A stretch of 32,467 bases of DNA from Streptomyces chilikensis (GCF_001642695.1 NZ_LWCC02000108.1:1-32467), one strand, 5' to 3'. Shown: positions 6,675-15,496, counted from the stretch's first letter. Made by a program: numbers and translations. The notes: generated from the letters alone by a model not told the origin.

Positions 6675-9052
6675 GCGGTTGCCTGCCCGTCGTCCCCGTG
6701 GCGGGGCGCGGGCAGGCCCTTCGGCAGCCTGGCCAGCAGCGCGGCGCGTTCCTCGGCGAAGACGGGGTCCGCCTGGTAGTCGCCGTGGCCCAGCACCGGT
6801 GAGGGCAGCGGATGGGCCGCGGTGCGGCCCAGCGAGAGCGGGTCCTTGAGGGGTTCCCGGTCGACCGAGGAGCAGGGCGGGCCTCCGGGCGGGGTGGCGG
6901 TGTCCGCGTCGCCCACCAGGACGGGTCCGCCGATCGGGTCGGTGCGGCGGTGCAGGTTGCGCCAGCAGTCGACCTCCTGGTGCAGGCGGTGCAGGGCCTC
7001 CGGCCCGAAGTGGGCGGGGAACCAGCGTCCGTAGAGGCGTTCCAGCGGCGATCCGTAGGTGAGCAGCGCGACCCTGGCGCGCACCGGGGCGGGCAGTTGC
7101 CAGGCGGCCGCGGCGGCCAGCACGCTGCCCTGGGAGTGGCCGGAGAGCACCAGCCGTCCGCCGGTGGAGGCGGTCCAGGTCGCCATCCGCCAGGTCAGGT
7201 CGGGCACGGCCCGCTCGGCGTAGCAGGGCGGCGCGAAGGGGTGGGCGGCGCGCGGCCAGAAGGTGCCGACGTCCCAGAGGATGCCGATGGTGCGGCGTGC
7301 CGAGGCGTCCCGGTAGGCGCGGCGGCCGAAGGTGACGAAGAGCACGAAGCCCAGCCCGATCAGCCAGGAGCCGATGGCCTGCGCGACCTCGGCGAGTCCG
7401 GCGACGGCCACGGGCGCGTTCCGGGCCGCGTCGGCGGGTGCGCGCCCGGTGCCGAGGGCGCCGGCCAGCGCGCCGGCGCCGAGCAGGAAGGTGACGGCGG
7501 CGGCGACGCCGACGAGCAGCGGTGCCCGGTCGGTGAGCGCGGCGAGGGCGCGGACCCGTGCGACGCCGCGGACCCGCACGGGGTCGTGGGGTTCGCCGGG
7601 GTGGTCGCGCAGCACCGCGGGGATCTCGTCGCGGACGGAGCGCCAGGCGCGGTGGGCGAGCACGACGAGCAGCGACAGCACCACGGCCAGCAGCCCGGGA
7701 ATGACGGACGCCTGCCAGGTCAGCACCACCGGGGGGCCGGCCAGGGTGCCGCTGCGGCCGTCGAGCCAGTCGGCGACCCGCTGGGCGACGCCGCCCGACA
7801 TCACTCCGCCGAGGGCGCAGGCCAGCAGGGCGACGGCGGGTCCGGCGAGGCCCCGCAGGGCGGCTCGGGCGTCGGGGCGGGAGCGGTGCAGGGTGCGGGC
7901 GACGGCGGCCAGCGCGACGACCAGCAGCCCCTGGGCGAGGAAGACCGCCCCGAAGACGGCGTCCCCGGCCAGTGGTCCGGCCGACCGCCAGCCGGGCCGG
8001 GACCAGCAGGCGTACACCACGGCCAGGAGCAGCAGGGCCGCGGAGCCGAGCGGCAGGGCGCGTCGGAGGCGGGCGTCCAGGGCGTGGTCGACCCGGCGTT
8101 CGCTGCGGCCCCTGCGGCACACCACCCAGACCACGGTGAGGGCGGTGGCGGCGAGCGCGGCCTCCAGCAGTCCGCCGGACAGGGCGAGGAGGGCGGGGCC
8201 GCCCTCGGCGCGGTCGTGACGGGCCGCGTCCGCGGACACCGCCGCGGCGACGGTGAGCAGGGCGGCGGCGGTGTGCGCGGCGCGCAGCCGGGCGACGAGG
8301 CGGCGGCCGTACCAGAAGCCGGGCCGGCCCAGCGGCGCGTCGTCGCCGTGCTCGTCCCGCTCGGCCCCGGCGAGCGGCTGCTGGGACTCGTAGGCGCTCC
8401 AGGTGCGGTGCGAGAGGTACCAGAGCAGCACGGTCAGCGCGGTGGGCACGACGGCGGCCAGGGCCAGGCGGCGGCCCGGCGCGCTCCACCAGCCGTCGGT
8501 GAGGAAGGCGAGCCAGGAGTGGGAGGCGACGCAGGCCGGGGTGCCGGCGCACTGCCAGGCGGTGAGGTCGAGGGCGACCTCGCAGGCGGCGGCGACCAGC
8601 AGCACGGTGAGGCTGAGCCCGGCGAGGCGCACCAGCGTGCCGTGGAGGCGGACGGCCAGCCCGTCGCCGCGGGCGGCGGGGCGCATCCAGTGGGCCAGGT
8701 TGACGACCATGAAGGGCAGCAGGAGGAGCCACAGGGCGCGGCTGCCGTTGCCGGAGGTCAGGTTGCACCAGACGTACGCCTCCTGGACGGGAGGGACGGG
8801 AGCGCCGTCCTCCGTCGCCCCGGCGCCGGTGCGGCCGGCCCGTCCGGCGCGTTCGGCGTCCACGTCGTCGGCACGGCGGAACACGGCCGCGACGCCGTCG
8901 CCGGCGACGCGGACCGTCCGCGGGTCGTCGAGCATCTCCGCGGGGGTGGTGCCTCCCACCCCGTGGACGAGCAGTTCCAGTGTGGGCCCGCCGGCCGGCG
9001 GGTCGTCCGTCCCCGGCACCGGTGCGTGCGGTGCGTCCTGTCTGCGTACCAC
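6644..9052 (-). CDS. Multi-pass membrane protein with alpha/beta hydrolase domain
   Basis: An 802-residue protein in which a hydrolase fold is interrupted by membrane helices. Near the N-terminus LELLVHGVGG (H30-G31) resembles the oxyanion-hole HG motif of lipases. About 11 hydrophobic helices follow over residues about 110-590. The C-terminal domain then holds the nucleophile elbow GHSQG (S640), LLTYGSPLERLYG, a possible acid in HRRTDPIGG and a possible catalytic histidine in VLGHGDYQ. A membrane-embedded esterase or lipase is likely; the substrate is unknown. The start GTG 9052 is chosen because GGGGGAG precedes it by about 8 bases and the conserved sequence begins soon after; an in-frame start at 9166 would add low-complexity Arg/Gly sequence. 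The last 31 bases overlap the convergent AAA gene. Confidence 0.8.
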   Translation of the reverse strand: MVRRQDAPHAPVPGTDDPPAGGPTLELLVHGVGGTTPAEMLDDPRTVRVAGDGVAAVFRRADDVDAERAGRAGRTGAGATEDGAPVPPVQEAYVWCNLTSGNGSRALWLLLLPFMVVNLAHWMRPAARGDGLAVRLHGTLVRLAGLSLTVLLVAAACEVALDLTAWQCAGTPACVASHSWLAFLTDGWWSAPGRRLALAAVVPTALTVLLWYLSHRTWSAYESQQPLAGAERDEHGDDAPLGRPGFWYGRRLVARLRAAHTAAALLTVAAAVSADAARHDRAEGGPALLALSGGLLEAALAATALTVVWVVCRRGRSERRVDHALDARLRRALPLGSAALLLLAVVYACWSRPGWRSAGPLAGDAVFGAVFLAQGLLVVALAAVARTLHRSRPDARAALRGLAGPAVALLACALGGVMSGGVAQRVADWLDGRSGTLAGPPVVLTWQASVIPGLLAVVLSLLVVLAHRAWRSVRDEIPAVLRDHPGEPHDPVRVRGVARVRALAALTDRAPLLVGVAAAVTFLLGAGALAGALGTGRAPADAARNAPVAVAGLAEVAQAIGSWLIGLGFVLFVTFGRRAYRDASARRTIGILWDVGTFWPRAAHPFAPPCYAERAVPDLTWRMATWTASTGGRLVLSGHSQGSVLAAAAAWQLPAPVRARVALLTYGSPLERLYGRWFPAHFGPEALHRLHQEVDCWRNLHRRTDPIGGPVLVGDADTATPPGGPPCSSVDREPLKDPLSLGRTAAHPLPSPVLGHGDYQADPVFAEERAALLARLPKGLPAPRHGDDGQATAQPGSGRSSG
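6681..6717 (+). terminator. Strong hairpin terminator after AAA gene
   Basis: GCCTGCCCG (6681-6689) pairs perfectly with CGGGCAGGC (6709-6717), with a nested CCCCG/CGGGG pair in the loop. It starts 7 bases after the TGA of the AAA gene and lies inside the 3' coding end of the opposite hydrolase gene. Confidence 0.6.
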
Positions 9053-9381
9053 GTGTTTCGCTCCCCCGTGCGTGCGGTTTCCGCGGCTGCCGGTCCGCCC
9101 TCCCGGACGGCGCGGCACTCGAACATGTGATGCGGCGTTCCGCCCGTGGGATCTCCGTTCCCGCACTCCCTCAACCCTTCCTCACGGAATCTCCCCTCGA
9201 TCCGGTGACGACGGCGGTCCGGCGGCGGACGCGGCCACCTGACCGCCCTTCGGCGTGTCGTGCGAGGATTGCCGTGTCGCCCGGCCCGGTGCCGGGGCGG
9301 GGACCGCCTGGTCACAGCGCCGGAGCGGCGCGGTGCGGGAGACGCGGGGCGGTCGCGGTGAGACAGGGACGAGGAGCAGAG
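9053..9381. other. Intergenic region between hydrolase and DeoR genes
   Basis: A divergent 329-base gap. I see the hydrolase Shine-Dalgarno (minus) at one end and the DeoR Shine-Dalgarno at the other. No convincing -35/-10 pair, operator palindrome or small coding frame stands out. Confidence 0.5.
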
Positions 9382-10251
9382 GTGGCTGAGCGGCAGAACC
9401 TCCTCGCGGAGCAACGGCGGGCACTGATCCTGGACGAGGTCCGCCGCCGCGGCGGGGTCCGGGTGAACGAGCTGACCCAGCGGCTCGGCGTGTCGGACAT
9501 GACGGTGCGCCGCGACCTGGACGCGCTGGCCCGCCTGGGGGCGCTTGAGAAGGTGCACGGCGGCGCCGTGCCGGTCGACGGCGCGGAGCCCACCGGGCAC
9601 GAGCCGCGGTTCGAGGAGAAGACCGGCCGCGAGCCGGCCGCCAAGGAGGAGATCGCCCGCGCGGCGGCCTCGCTGGTGGCGCCCGGGGCGGCGGTGGCGC
9701 TCTCCGGGGGCACCACCACCTACGCGCTGGCCCGGGTGCTGGCCGGCGTCCCGGACCTGACGGTGGTCACCAACTCGGTGCGGGTGGCCGACGTGCTGCA
9801 CACCGCCCGGCGCTCTCCCGACGGGGCGGAGGCGGGCGGGCCGACGGTGGTCCTCACCGGCGGGGTGCGCACGCCCTCCGACTCGCTGGTCGGCCCGGTC
9901 GCCGACCGGGCGATAGCCGCGCTCCACTTCGACCTGCTGTTCCTGGGCGTGCACGGCATCTCGGTGGAGGCGGGACTGTCCACCCCGAATCTGGCGGAGG
10001 CGGAGACCAACCGGCGTCTGGTGGCCTCCGCGCGGCGGGTGGTGGTGGTCGCCGACCACACCAAGTGGGGGACGGTGGGCCTCAGTTCGTTCGCCTCGCT
10101 GTCCGAGGTGGACGTCCTGGTGACCGACTCGGGGCTGCCCGCCGTCACCCGGGCCGAGCTGTCCGAGCTGCCGCTGCGGCTGCTGGTGGCCGGGGAGGAC
10201 GACGAACTGCCGGAGGGGCCCGCCGAGGCGTACCCGCCCCGCGCGGGCTGA
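9382..10251 (+). CDS. DeoR/GlpR-family transcriptional repressor
   Basis: A 289-residue regulator. An N-terminal DeoR winged helix-turn-helix (RRALILDEVRRRGGVRVNEL, then GVSDMTVRRDLDALARLGAL, residues about 12-55) is followed by the DeoRC sensor domain. Sensor-domain marks are KEEIARAAASLV, SGGTTTYALA (phosphosugar-binding loop), VVTNSVRVA, LTGGVR, LGVHGIS and ADHTKWG. Family members usually bind a sugar phosphate and repress nearby sugar catabolism genes, but no such operon adjoins it here, so its target is not evident. GTG 9382 is chosen because GAGGAG at 9371-9376 gives a standard 5-base spacing; upstream in-frame sequence is low-complexity. The stop codon is only 15 bases from that of the convergent Cds1-like gene. 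Confidence 0.88.
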   Translation: MAERQNLLAEQRRALILDEVRRRGGVRVNELTQRLGVSDMTVRRDLDALARLGALEKVHGGAVPVDGAEPTGHEPRFEEKTGREPAAKEEIARAAASLVAPGAAVALSGGTTTYALARVLAGVPDLTVVTNSVRVADVLHTARRSPDGAEAGGPTVVLTGGVRTPSDSLVGPVADRAIAALHFDLLFLGVHGISVEAGLSTPNLAEAETNRRLVASARRVVVVADHTKWGTVGLSSFASLSEVDVLVTDSGLPAVTRAELSELPLRLLVAGEDDELPEGPAEAYPPRAG

Positions 10252-10269
10252 CCGCCCCGGTCCCGGTCA
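10249..10269. terminator. Short bidirectional hairpin between convergent stops
   Basis: TGACCG (10249-10254) and CGGTCA (10264-10269) are complementary. Each arm contains the TGA stop of one of the two convergent genes. The stem is only 6 bp, so terminator activity is uncertain. Confidence 0.35.
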
Positions 10270-11394
10270 GTGCGGCCAGGCTCCGCCGGCCAGCACCCGT
10301 TCCAGGACCTCCGTGTAGGGGCCGATCTCCAGCCCCTGCCCGGCGAGCCAGGCGTCCGAGTAGTACTTGTCCAGGTAGCGGTCGCCCGGATCGCACAACA
10401 GGGTCACCACGCTGCCGGACCGCCCCGCGGCCACCATCTCGGCGACGATCTTGAGGGCGCTCCACAGCCCCGTGCCCGTGGACCCGCCCGCCTTGCGGCC
10501 GATGACCCGCTCCAGGGTGCGCACGGCCGCGACGCTCGCCGCGTCCGGCACCTTCATCATCCGGTCCACGGCGCCGGGCACGAAGCTGGGTTCCATCCGG
10601 GGCCGCCCGATGCCCTCGATCCGGGAGCCGCCCTCGCAGACCGGATCGGGCTCGCCGGTGCTCCACCCCTCGAAGAAGACGGAGTTCTCCGGGTCGGCGA
10701 CGCAGATCCGGGTGTCGTACTGCATGTAGTGGACGTAGCGGGCCAGGGTCGCCGAGGTGCCTCCGGTGCCGGCGGTGGCGACGATCCACGCGGGCACCGG
10801 GAAGCGCTCCATCCGCAGCTGCCGGAAGATCGACTCGGCGATGTTGTTGTTGCCCCGCCAGTCGGTGGCCCGCTCGGCGTAGGTGAACTGGTCCATGTAG
10901 TGGCCGCCGGTCTCCGCCGCGAGGCGCGCGGCCTCCTCGTACATCCGGCGGGGGTCGTCCACGAAGTGGCAGCGACCGCCGTGGAACTCGATGAGCCGGC
11001 ACTTCTCGGCGCTGGTGGTACGCGGCATCACCGCGATGAACGGGACGCCGACGAGTTTGGCGAAGTAGGCCTCCGAGACGGCGGTGGAGCCGCTGGAGGC
11101 CTCGATCACCGGGCGGTCCGGCCGGATCCAGCCGTTGCAGAGCCCGTAGAGGAAGAGCGAGCGGGCCAGCCGGTGCTTGAGGCTGCCGGTGGGGTGGGTC
11201 GACTCGTCCTTGAGGTAGAGGTCGATGTTCCACTGCTCGGGCAGCGGAAAGCGCAGCAGGTGGGTGTCGGCGGACCGGTTGGCGTCGGCCTGGACCCGGC
11301 GGACCGCCTCCTTGAGCCAGGCACGGTAGGTCACGTCGCTGCGGTCGACGTCCGGCGTGGCGGCGGCGCCGGGCGGCGGAAGGGGGCTGGGCAT
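10267..11394 (-). CDS. PLP-dependent cysteine synthase-family enzyme, Cds1-like
   Basis: A 375-residue fold-type II PLP enzyme. [19 protein letters not shown] holds the likely Schiff-base lysine K73. [11 protein letters not shown] is the substrate loop and [15 protein letters not shown] the phosphate-binding glycine loop; [14 protein letters not shown] lies near the cofactor ring. The overall pattern and the [20 protein letters not shown] block fit the actinobacterial group containing M. tuberculosis Cds1 (Rv3684, L-cysteine desulfhydrase) better than CysK/CysM, so it probably releases sulfide from cysteine. There is no adjacent serine acetyltransferase gene. Two starts are plausible: ATG 11394 (GAGGAG 6 bases upstream) and in-frame ATG 11439 (GGGAGG 5 bases upstream), the latter adding 15 residues. 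I report the shorter, which fits the family length better. Confidence 0.8.
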   Translation of the reverse strand: MPSPLPPPGAAATPDVDRSDVTYRAWLKEAVRRVQADANRSADTHLLRFPLPEQWNIDLYLKDESTHPTGSLKHRLARSLFLYGLCNGWIRPDRPVIEASSGSTAVSEAYFAKLVGVPFIAVMPRTTSAEKCRLIEFHGGRCHFVDDPRRMYEEAARLAAETGGHYMDQFTYAERATDWRGNNNIAESIFRQLRMERFPVPAWIVATAGTGGTSATLARYVHYMQYDTRICVADPENSVFFEGWSTGEPDPVCEGGSRIEGIGRPRMEPSFVPGAVDRMMKVPDAASVAAVRTLERVIGRKAGGSTGTGLWSALKIVAEMVAAGRSGSVVTLLCDPGDRYLDKYYSDAWLAGQGLEIGPYTEVLERVLAGGAWPH

Positions 11395-11464
11395 GACAGG
11401 CTCCTCGAACGGCCCGGACGACCCGGGAGTCCCGATCATAGACACCTCCCCCACACTTCCCACC

Positions 11465-11492
11465 TGCATAAACGCATCTTTGGAGACCTCAA
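11465..11492 (-). promoter_or_regulatory. Putative promoter of Cds1-like gene
   Basis: On the minus strand TTGAGG (11487-11492) is separated by 16 bases from TATGCA (11465-11470). A start site near 11458 would lie upstream of both candidate ATGs. The locally AT-rich sequence supports a promoter. Confidence 0.45.
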
Positions 11493-11676
11493 GCGGTGCC
11501 TTGGGAGCGTGCCGGTGACAGGGGGCGCACACCGGCCGGGCCGGCCCCGGCCGGTGTGCCGCGAGCGCCTCGCCCCGGACCGCCGGAGGCTCTGGCGTCC
11601 GGCCGCAGATCAGGGCAGACTGCTCTTACGGTGCGCAACGGGGGCGCAGCGGACAAGGCGAGGGGTGGGGGGCGAC

Positions 11677-12096
11677 ATGCCGGAGCCGGAGTTCACCGCC
11701 ACGGAGGAGTTCCTCCCGGCCGGGCCCGACGACCGGGAACGGCCCGTCGTGCGGGACGAGTTCAGCGCGACGGGCGTGCGCATCGAGCGGGGCCTGCGGT
11801 CGCTGACCCGGGCCGGCCAGGTGCGGGTGGGAGGCGGGACGGTGGAACTGCTCAACAGCGGCGGACGGGTCATCGCCACCGCGCCCGCGAAGAGCGTCCG
11901 CATCCTGCGGGTGCGGTTCCGGCGGGCCGACCGCGTCCTGGTGGACCTGGGGGGAACCCGCTACGTCCTGACGCTCCGTGACGAGGACGCCGAGCTCGGC
12001 GTTTCCGGGAGCCCCGGCGAGCGCCGGCCGGACGGCGGGGAGACTCCGGCGGCACTCTTCGCCCGGGCGGTGCGCCTGGCGGCCCGGCCGCGCTGA
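11677..12096 (+). CDS. Small conserved hypothetical protein, all-beta
   Basis: A 139-residue protein I cannot assign. A variable acidic N-terminus (EPEFTATEEFLPAG) is followed by a strand-rich core at residues about 40-108 (GLRSLTRAGQVRVGGGTVEL, AKSVRILRVRF, VLVDLGGTRYVLTLRD). The core resembles a small PH/GRAM-like or SH3-like barrel by its alternating hydrophobic pattern only. The tail is AALFARAVRLAA. No signal peptide, membrane helix or catalytic motif is seen. G or C is strongly preferred at third positions, so it is probably real. ATG 11677 follows a G-rich stretch; an in-frame GTG at 11665 is an alternative. It sits alone between the divergent Cds1-like gene and the GHKL gene. Confidence 0.6.
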   Translation: MPEPEFTATEEFLPAGPDDRERPVVRDEFSATGVRIERGLRSLTRAGQVRVGGGTVELLNSGGRVIATAPAKSVRILRVRFRRADRVLVDLGGTRYVLTLRDEDAELGVSGSPGERRPDGGETPAALFARAVRLAARPR

Positions 12097-12270
12097 GCGG
12101 GCCCGGCCGCCCGCCGCCGGGGACGGCCTCCGGGCGCCGCCGCTTGCCGCGAGTTGCGGCGGTCCGGGCGCCGGGGCACGCTGTTCCCACGTCACTCTGG
12201 GTTTACCGGCGACTACGCAGACAGCCGGTCGTCGCCATCTTCCGGACCTCTACGTCGGGGAGTTGCAGCC

Positions 12271-12858
12271 GTGATCAGTCACCCGAGCAGGCACTGCGCG
12301 GTGGAGCTCCAGGCCCTGCCGTCGCGGATCGGACAGGTCCGCAGAATCGTCTCGGCGCAATTGCGCTACTGGCATCTGGACTCCCTCATCGAGCGGGCCT
12401 CGCTCGGTGTCACCGAACTGCTGACCAACGTCCACCGGCACGTCCGGCCGGACAAGACCTGCACCGTGCGGCTCGAGCTGCTGCTCGACCGGCTCACCGT
12501 GTCGGTGCACGACCACGATCCCCGGCTCCCGGTGGCGCGCGACGCCGATTCCCTCGCGGACTCGCTCGCCACCTGCGGCCGCGGCCTGGCGATGATCGCG
12601 GCGTTCAGCGAGAGCTGGGGGGCGCGTCCGGACGGCGCGTCCGGCAAGGTCGTCTGGTTCACCCTTCCCGCCGACGACGTCCCGCGGGAGCCGGCGCCGG
12701 GGCCGGTCCTGGCCGGCCTCCATCCGCCCGATCCGGAGCCGGGGCTGGTGCTGGAGCCGGGCCCGGCTCCGAGTCCCGTCCCGGAGCCGGATCCCGCCCT
12801 GGTCGAGGCCGTCGTCGCGGTCACTCCCGCTCCCGCCCGGTCGGCCGTTCCCGGCTGA
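12271..12858 (+). CDS. GHKL ATP-binding protein (anti-sigma/RsbW-like)
   Basis: A 195-residue protein. The core (residues about 1-135) is an HATPase_c domain of the RsbW/SpoIIAB type: N-box GVTELLTNVHRH, the strand RLTVSVHDHDPRLP and the glycine-rich lid CGRGLAMIAAFSESWG. Such stand-alone Streptomyces proteins act as serine kinases or anti-sigma factors in stress or development pathways; the partner sigma factor or anti-anti-sigma is not in this window. The last about 55 residues are a Pro/Glu-rich tail without structure. GTG 12271 follows GGGGAG by 8 bases. A longer in-frame start at 12154 is possible but encodes atypical sequence. A GGGTTT at 12198 with GTTCCC upstream vaguely resembles a SigB-type promoter, which would fit autoregulation, but the match is weak. 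Confidence 0.8.
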   Translation: MISHPSRHCAVELQALPSRIGQVRRIVSAQLRYWHLDSLIERASLGVTELLTNVHRHVRPDKTCTVRLELLLDRLTVSVHDHDPRLPVARDADSLADSLATCGRGLAMIAAFSESWGARPDGASGKVVWFTLPADDVPREPAPGPVLAGLHPPDPEPGLVLEPGPAPSPVPEPDPALVEAVVAVTPAPARSAVPG

Positions 12859-12883
12859 CCGGGCGGTGACCCGGAAGACGGGC

Positions 12884-12901
12884 GGCGCGGACCTCCGCGC
12901 C
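12884..12901. terminator. GC hairpin between convergent genes
   Basis: GGCGCGG (12884-12890) pairs with CCGCGCC (12895-12901) over a 4-base loop. It lies between the ends of the convergent GHKL and ROK genes and may serve both. Confidence 0.5.
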
Positions 12902-12963
12902 GTCCGCCTTCCGCCCGCACGGCGGGCGTCCGCCGGCCCTCCCGGTGCGGCACCGCCCCCGGC

Positions 12964-14205
12964 TCAGCCCTCCAGCACCGCCAAGGGGTCGTCGAACACC
13001 GGCTGCCAGGCCAGTTCCGCGGCCCCGACCAGGCTGTTGAACGGCAGCGTGCACCCCTGCAGCGGGACGGCGGCGCCCTGCCCCCACAGGCTGCGCCGGG
13101 CCACCACCGAGTGCAGCCGCCCGGGGTCCGCCTCCAGCAGCGCCCGGTGCAGTCCGCCGAGGATGATCCGGTCCGGGTTCAGGATGTTGACCAGGCCGGC
13201 CAGTCCCAGGCCCAGCCGGTCGATCAGCGCGCGCGCCGCCGACCGTACGGCGGGATCGTGGGCGTAGCCGTCCCTGATGAGGTCCTCGGCCTGGCGCAGC
13301 AACGAGCCCTCGGGCCCCGGTTCACGGCCGAGCACGGCGAGGAACGCCAGCGGGTCGGTCTCCACGTCGAGGCAGCCGCGGCTGCCGCAGTGGCACGGGC
13401 GGCCGTCCGGGTCGACGGTGAGGTGTCCGACCTCGAGCGCGAGCCCCGAACTGCCCGTGTGCAGGCGGCCGTCCAGCACCAGGGCGCCGCCGACGCCCTG
13501 GTGGCCGGTGGAGACGCACAGGAGGTGGTCGGCGCCGCGGCCTGCGGCGTGCCGGTGTTCGGCGAGCGCCGTGAGGTTCATGTCGTTGCCGACGAAGACG
13601 GGCACCTCGATCCCGGCGGCCCGCAGGCACTCGGCGAAGACGTCCCGCACGGGGGCCCCGGCGGGCCAGGCGAGGAGCAGCGGGTTGAGCGCCACCCCGC
13701 CGGGCTCGGTCACCGCGAACGGCACCGCGAGCCCGGCGCCCACGCACCGCAGGCCGGTCTCCCGCAGCAGCCGGGCGCCCTCCTCCACGGCCACGCGCAG
13801 GAGCTGGGCGGGATCCTCCTCCACCTTCAGGGCGCTGTGCGCGGTGGCGACGATCCGCCCGCCGAGGCCGACCAGGGCGGTGCGGTAGCCGTCGACGTGG
13901 ACCTGGGCCGCGAGCACGACCGGACCCCGCTCGGCGACCATCAGCCGGTGCGACGGGCGGCCCTGCGATCCCGCGGCGGCGACCGGGTGGGCGTCGACCT
14001 CGATCAGGCCGAGCGCCTCCAGCTCGGCGGCGACCGCGCCGGCCGTGGCCCGGGTCACGCCCAGTTCCGAGGTCAGCACCGCGCGGGTGGGGGCCCGGCC
14101 GGTGTGGACGAGCTGCAGTGCCGGGCCGAGGGCTCCGCGCCCGCGGTCCAGCCGGGTCCGGGTCGTGCCCTCCCCCTCCGGTCGGGGTTCCGCGTTGCCG
14201 TTCAT
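12964..14205 (-). CDS. ROK-family transcriptional regulator (XylR/NagC-like)
   Basis: A 413-residue regulator. A winged helix-turn-helix (ALQLVHTGRAPTRAVLTSEL, then GVTRATAGAVAAELEALGLI, residues about 29-68) precedes a ROK sugar-kinase-like domain. The ROK marks are GAGLAVPFAV, VFVGNDMNLTALAEHR, CVSTGHQGVGGALVLDGRL and the zinc-binding EVGHLTV...CHCGSRGCLD cluster, followed by ILNPDRIILGG. Family members bind sugars or sugar phosphates and repress carbohydrate genes; whether it retains kinase activity is unclear, since ATP-loop residues are degenerate. No sugar operon is adjacent. It is divergent from the rlmG-like gene across 80 bases. AAGACT on the minus strand 7 bases before the ATG, with no Shine-Dalgarno, suggests a leaderless start. 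Confidence 0.88.
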   Translation of the reverse strand: MNGNAEPRPEGEGTTRTRLDRGRGALGPALQLVHTGRAPTRAVLTSELGVTRATAGAVAAELEALGLIEVDAHPVAAAGSQGRPSHRLMVAERGPVVLAAQVHVDGYRTALVGLGGRIVATAHSALKVEEDPAQLLRVAVEEGARLLRETGLRCVGAGLAVPFAVTEPGGVALNPLLLAWPAGAPVRDVFAECLRAAGIEVPVFVGNDMNLTALAEHRHAAGRGADHLLCVSTGHQGVGGALVLDGRLHTGSSGLALEVGHLTVDPDGRPCHCGSRGCLDVETDPLAFLAVLGREPGPEGSLLRQAEDLIRDGYAHDPAVRSAARALIDRLGLGLAGLVNILNPDRIILGGLHRALLEADPGRLHSVVARRSLWGQGAAVPLQGCTLPFNSLVGAAELAWQPVFDDPLAVLEG

Positions 14206-14212
14206 GCCGAAG

Positions 14213-14218
14213 AGTCTT
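14213..14218 (-). promoter_or_regulatory. Putative -10 box of leaderless ROK gene
   Basis: AAGACT on the minus strand, 7 bases before the ATG at 14205, without a Shine-Dalgarno site. The first base departs from TANNNT. Confidence 0.35.
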
Positions 14219-14269
14219 TCATGATCCCCCTCCCGGGGACGGGCGGACGGCCACCCGCCACGGCTCGGC

Positions 14270-14275
14270 TAGCCT
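14270..14275 (+). promoter_or_regulatory. Putative -10 box of rlmG-like gene
   Basis: TAGCCT, a good TANNNT match, ends 10 bases before ATG 14286. Transcription would begin within a few bases of the ATG, giving a leaderless or nearly leaderless mRNA. Confidence 0.45.
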
Positions 14276-14285
14276 GGGACGCACG

Positions 14286-15476
14286 ATGAACGACCGCTTC
14301 ACCACCCCCTGGGCCGAACTCGCCCTCTCCCGCTTCCCCCGGGATCCGCGCGACCGGCTGCGGGCCTGGGACGCCTCCGACGACTATCTGCTGCGCCACC
14401 TGGCGGCCGCCGAGCCGCCGCCGACGGGTGCCGTGGTGGTCGTCGGGGACCGCTGGGGCGCGCTGACCACCGCGCTGGCGGCACGGGCCGCCGGCGCCGG
14501 GGCGGCACCGGGGGGCGGGGCCGGGACGGTCACCCAGATCACCGAGTCGTTCCTGACCCGGGAGGCCACCCGGGCCAACCTGGCCGCCAACGGCCTGGAC
14601 GCGGGAGCGGTCCCGCTGCTGACCACCCGTGACGCGCCGCCACGGCGGATCGACGTCCTGCTGGTCCGGGTCCCCAAGAGCCTGGCGCTCCTGGAGGACC
14701 AGTTGCACCGGCTGGCCCCCGCGCTGCACCGGGACACGGTGGTGGCCGGCACCGGCATGGTGAAGGAGATCCACACCTCGACGCTCGCCCTGTTCGAGCG
14801 GATCGTGGGCCCCACCCGCACCTCACGGGCCGAGCGGAAGGCGCGGCTGATCCTCACCACGCCCGCCGGTCCGGACGCGGAGCGCGGCGCCAACCCGTGG
14901 CCGCTGCGGTACGAGCTGCCCGGGGACGCCGCCCTGGTGGCGGGACGCCCGGTGGTCAACCACGCCGGCGTGTTCTGCGCCGATCGCCTCGACATCGGGA
15001 CCCGCTTCTTCCTCCGGCACCTGCCGGCCGGCCCGGGCCTCGGCCGGGTGGTGGACCTCGGCTGCGGGAACGGCGTGGTCGGCACGGCGGTGGCACTGGC
15101 CGACCCGGGCGCCGAGGTGCTGTTCACCGACGAGTCGTACCAGGCGGTGGCCTCCGCCGAGGCGACCTGCCGGGCCAACGGCCTGGCGGGGAAGGTGGAG
15201 TTCAGGGTGGGCGACGGCCTGGACGGCGTCCCGTCGGACAGCGCCGACCTGGTGCTCAGCAACCCTCCGTTCCATTCCCACCAGGCGACCACCGACGCGA
15301 TCGCCCGGCGGATGTTCCAGGGCGCGAAGCGGGTGCTGCGGCCCGGTGGCGAGCTGCGCATCGTCGGCAACCGGCACCTGGGGTACCACGTGACGCTGCG
15401 GAGGGTCTTCGGCAACGCAGAACTGGTCGCCTCCGACCCGAAGTTCGTGGTGCTCCGGGCGGTCCGGCGGGGCTGA
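14286..15476 (+). CDS. RlmG/RsmC-type rRNA guanine-N2 methyltransferase
   Basis: A 396-residue class I methyltransferase of the duplicated RlmG/RsmC architecture. The N-terminal half (1-200) is a degenerate methyltransferase domain carrying the LRAWDASDDYLL signature typical of RlmG. The C-terminal half holds motif I VVDLGCGNGVVG, motif II FTDESYQAV and the catalytic SNPPFH motif (N326 onward), then LRPGGELRIVGNRHLGYH. RlmG methylates G1835 of E. coli 23S rRNA and RsmC methylates G1207 of 16S rRNA; the N-terminal signature favours RlmG, but the actinobacterial target should be treated as unproven. It is a single gene divergent from the ROK regulator. Confidence 0.85.
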   Translation: MNDRFTTPWAELALSRFPRDPRDRLRAWDASDDYLLRHLAAAEPPPTGAVVVVGDRWGALTTALAARAAGAGAAPGGGAGTVTQITESFLTREATRANLAANGLDAGAVPLLTTRDAPPRRIDVLLVRVPKSLALLEDQLHRLAPALHRDTVVAGTGMVKEIHTSTLALFERIVGPTRTSRAERKARLILTTPAGPDAERGANPWPLRYELPGDAALVAGRPVVNHAGVFCADRLDIGTRFFLRHLPAGPGLGRVVDLGCGNGVVGTAVALADPGAEVLFTDESYQAVASAEATCRANGLAGKVEFRVGDGLDGVPSDSADLVLSNPPFHSHQATTDAIARRMFQGAKRVLRPGGELRIVGNRHLGYHVTLRRVFGNAELVASDPKFVVLRAVRRG

Positions 15477-15482
15477 CGCCCC

Positions 15483-15496
15483 GGCCGCCGGCGGCC
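15483..15496 (+). terminator. Small GC palindrome after rlmG-like gene
   Basis: GGCCGCC/GGCGGCC forms a 14-base perfect palindrome 7 bases after the stop. As a hairpin it would have a 5-bp stem and 4-base loop. A weak terminator candidate. Confidence 0.3.

Noticed and set aside
3666-8768. A 1700-codon open frame on the minus strand
   Set aside because: It is antisense to three genes with clear domains. Its protein is Arg/Pro/Gly-rich without motifs, as expected for open shadow frames in very GC-rich DNA.
12154-12270. Longer start of the GHKL protein at 12154
   Set aside because: The extra residues are unlike the family, and GTG 12271 has a good Shine-Dalgarno site.
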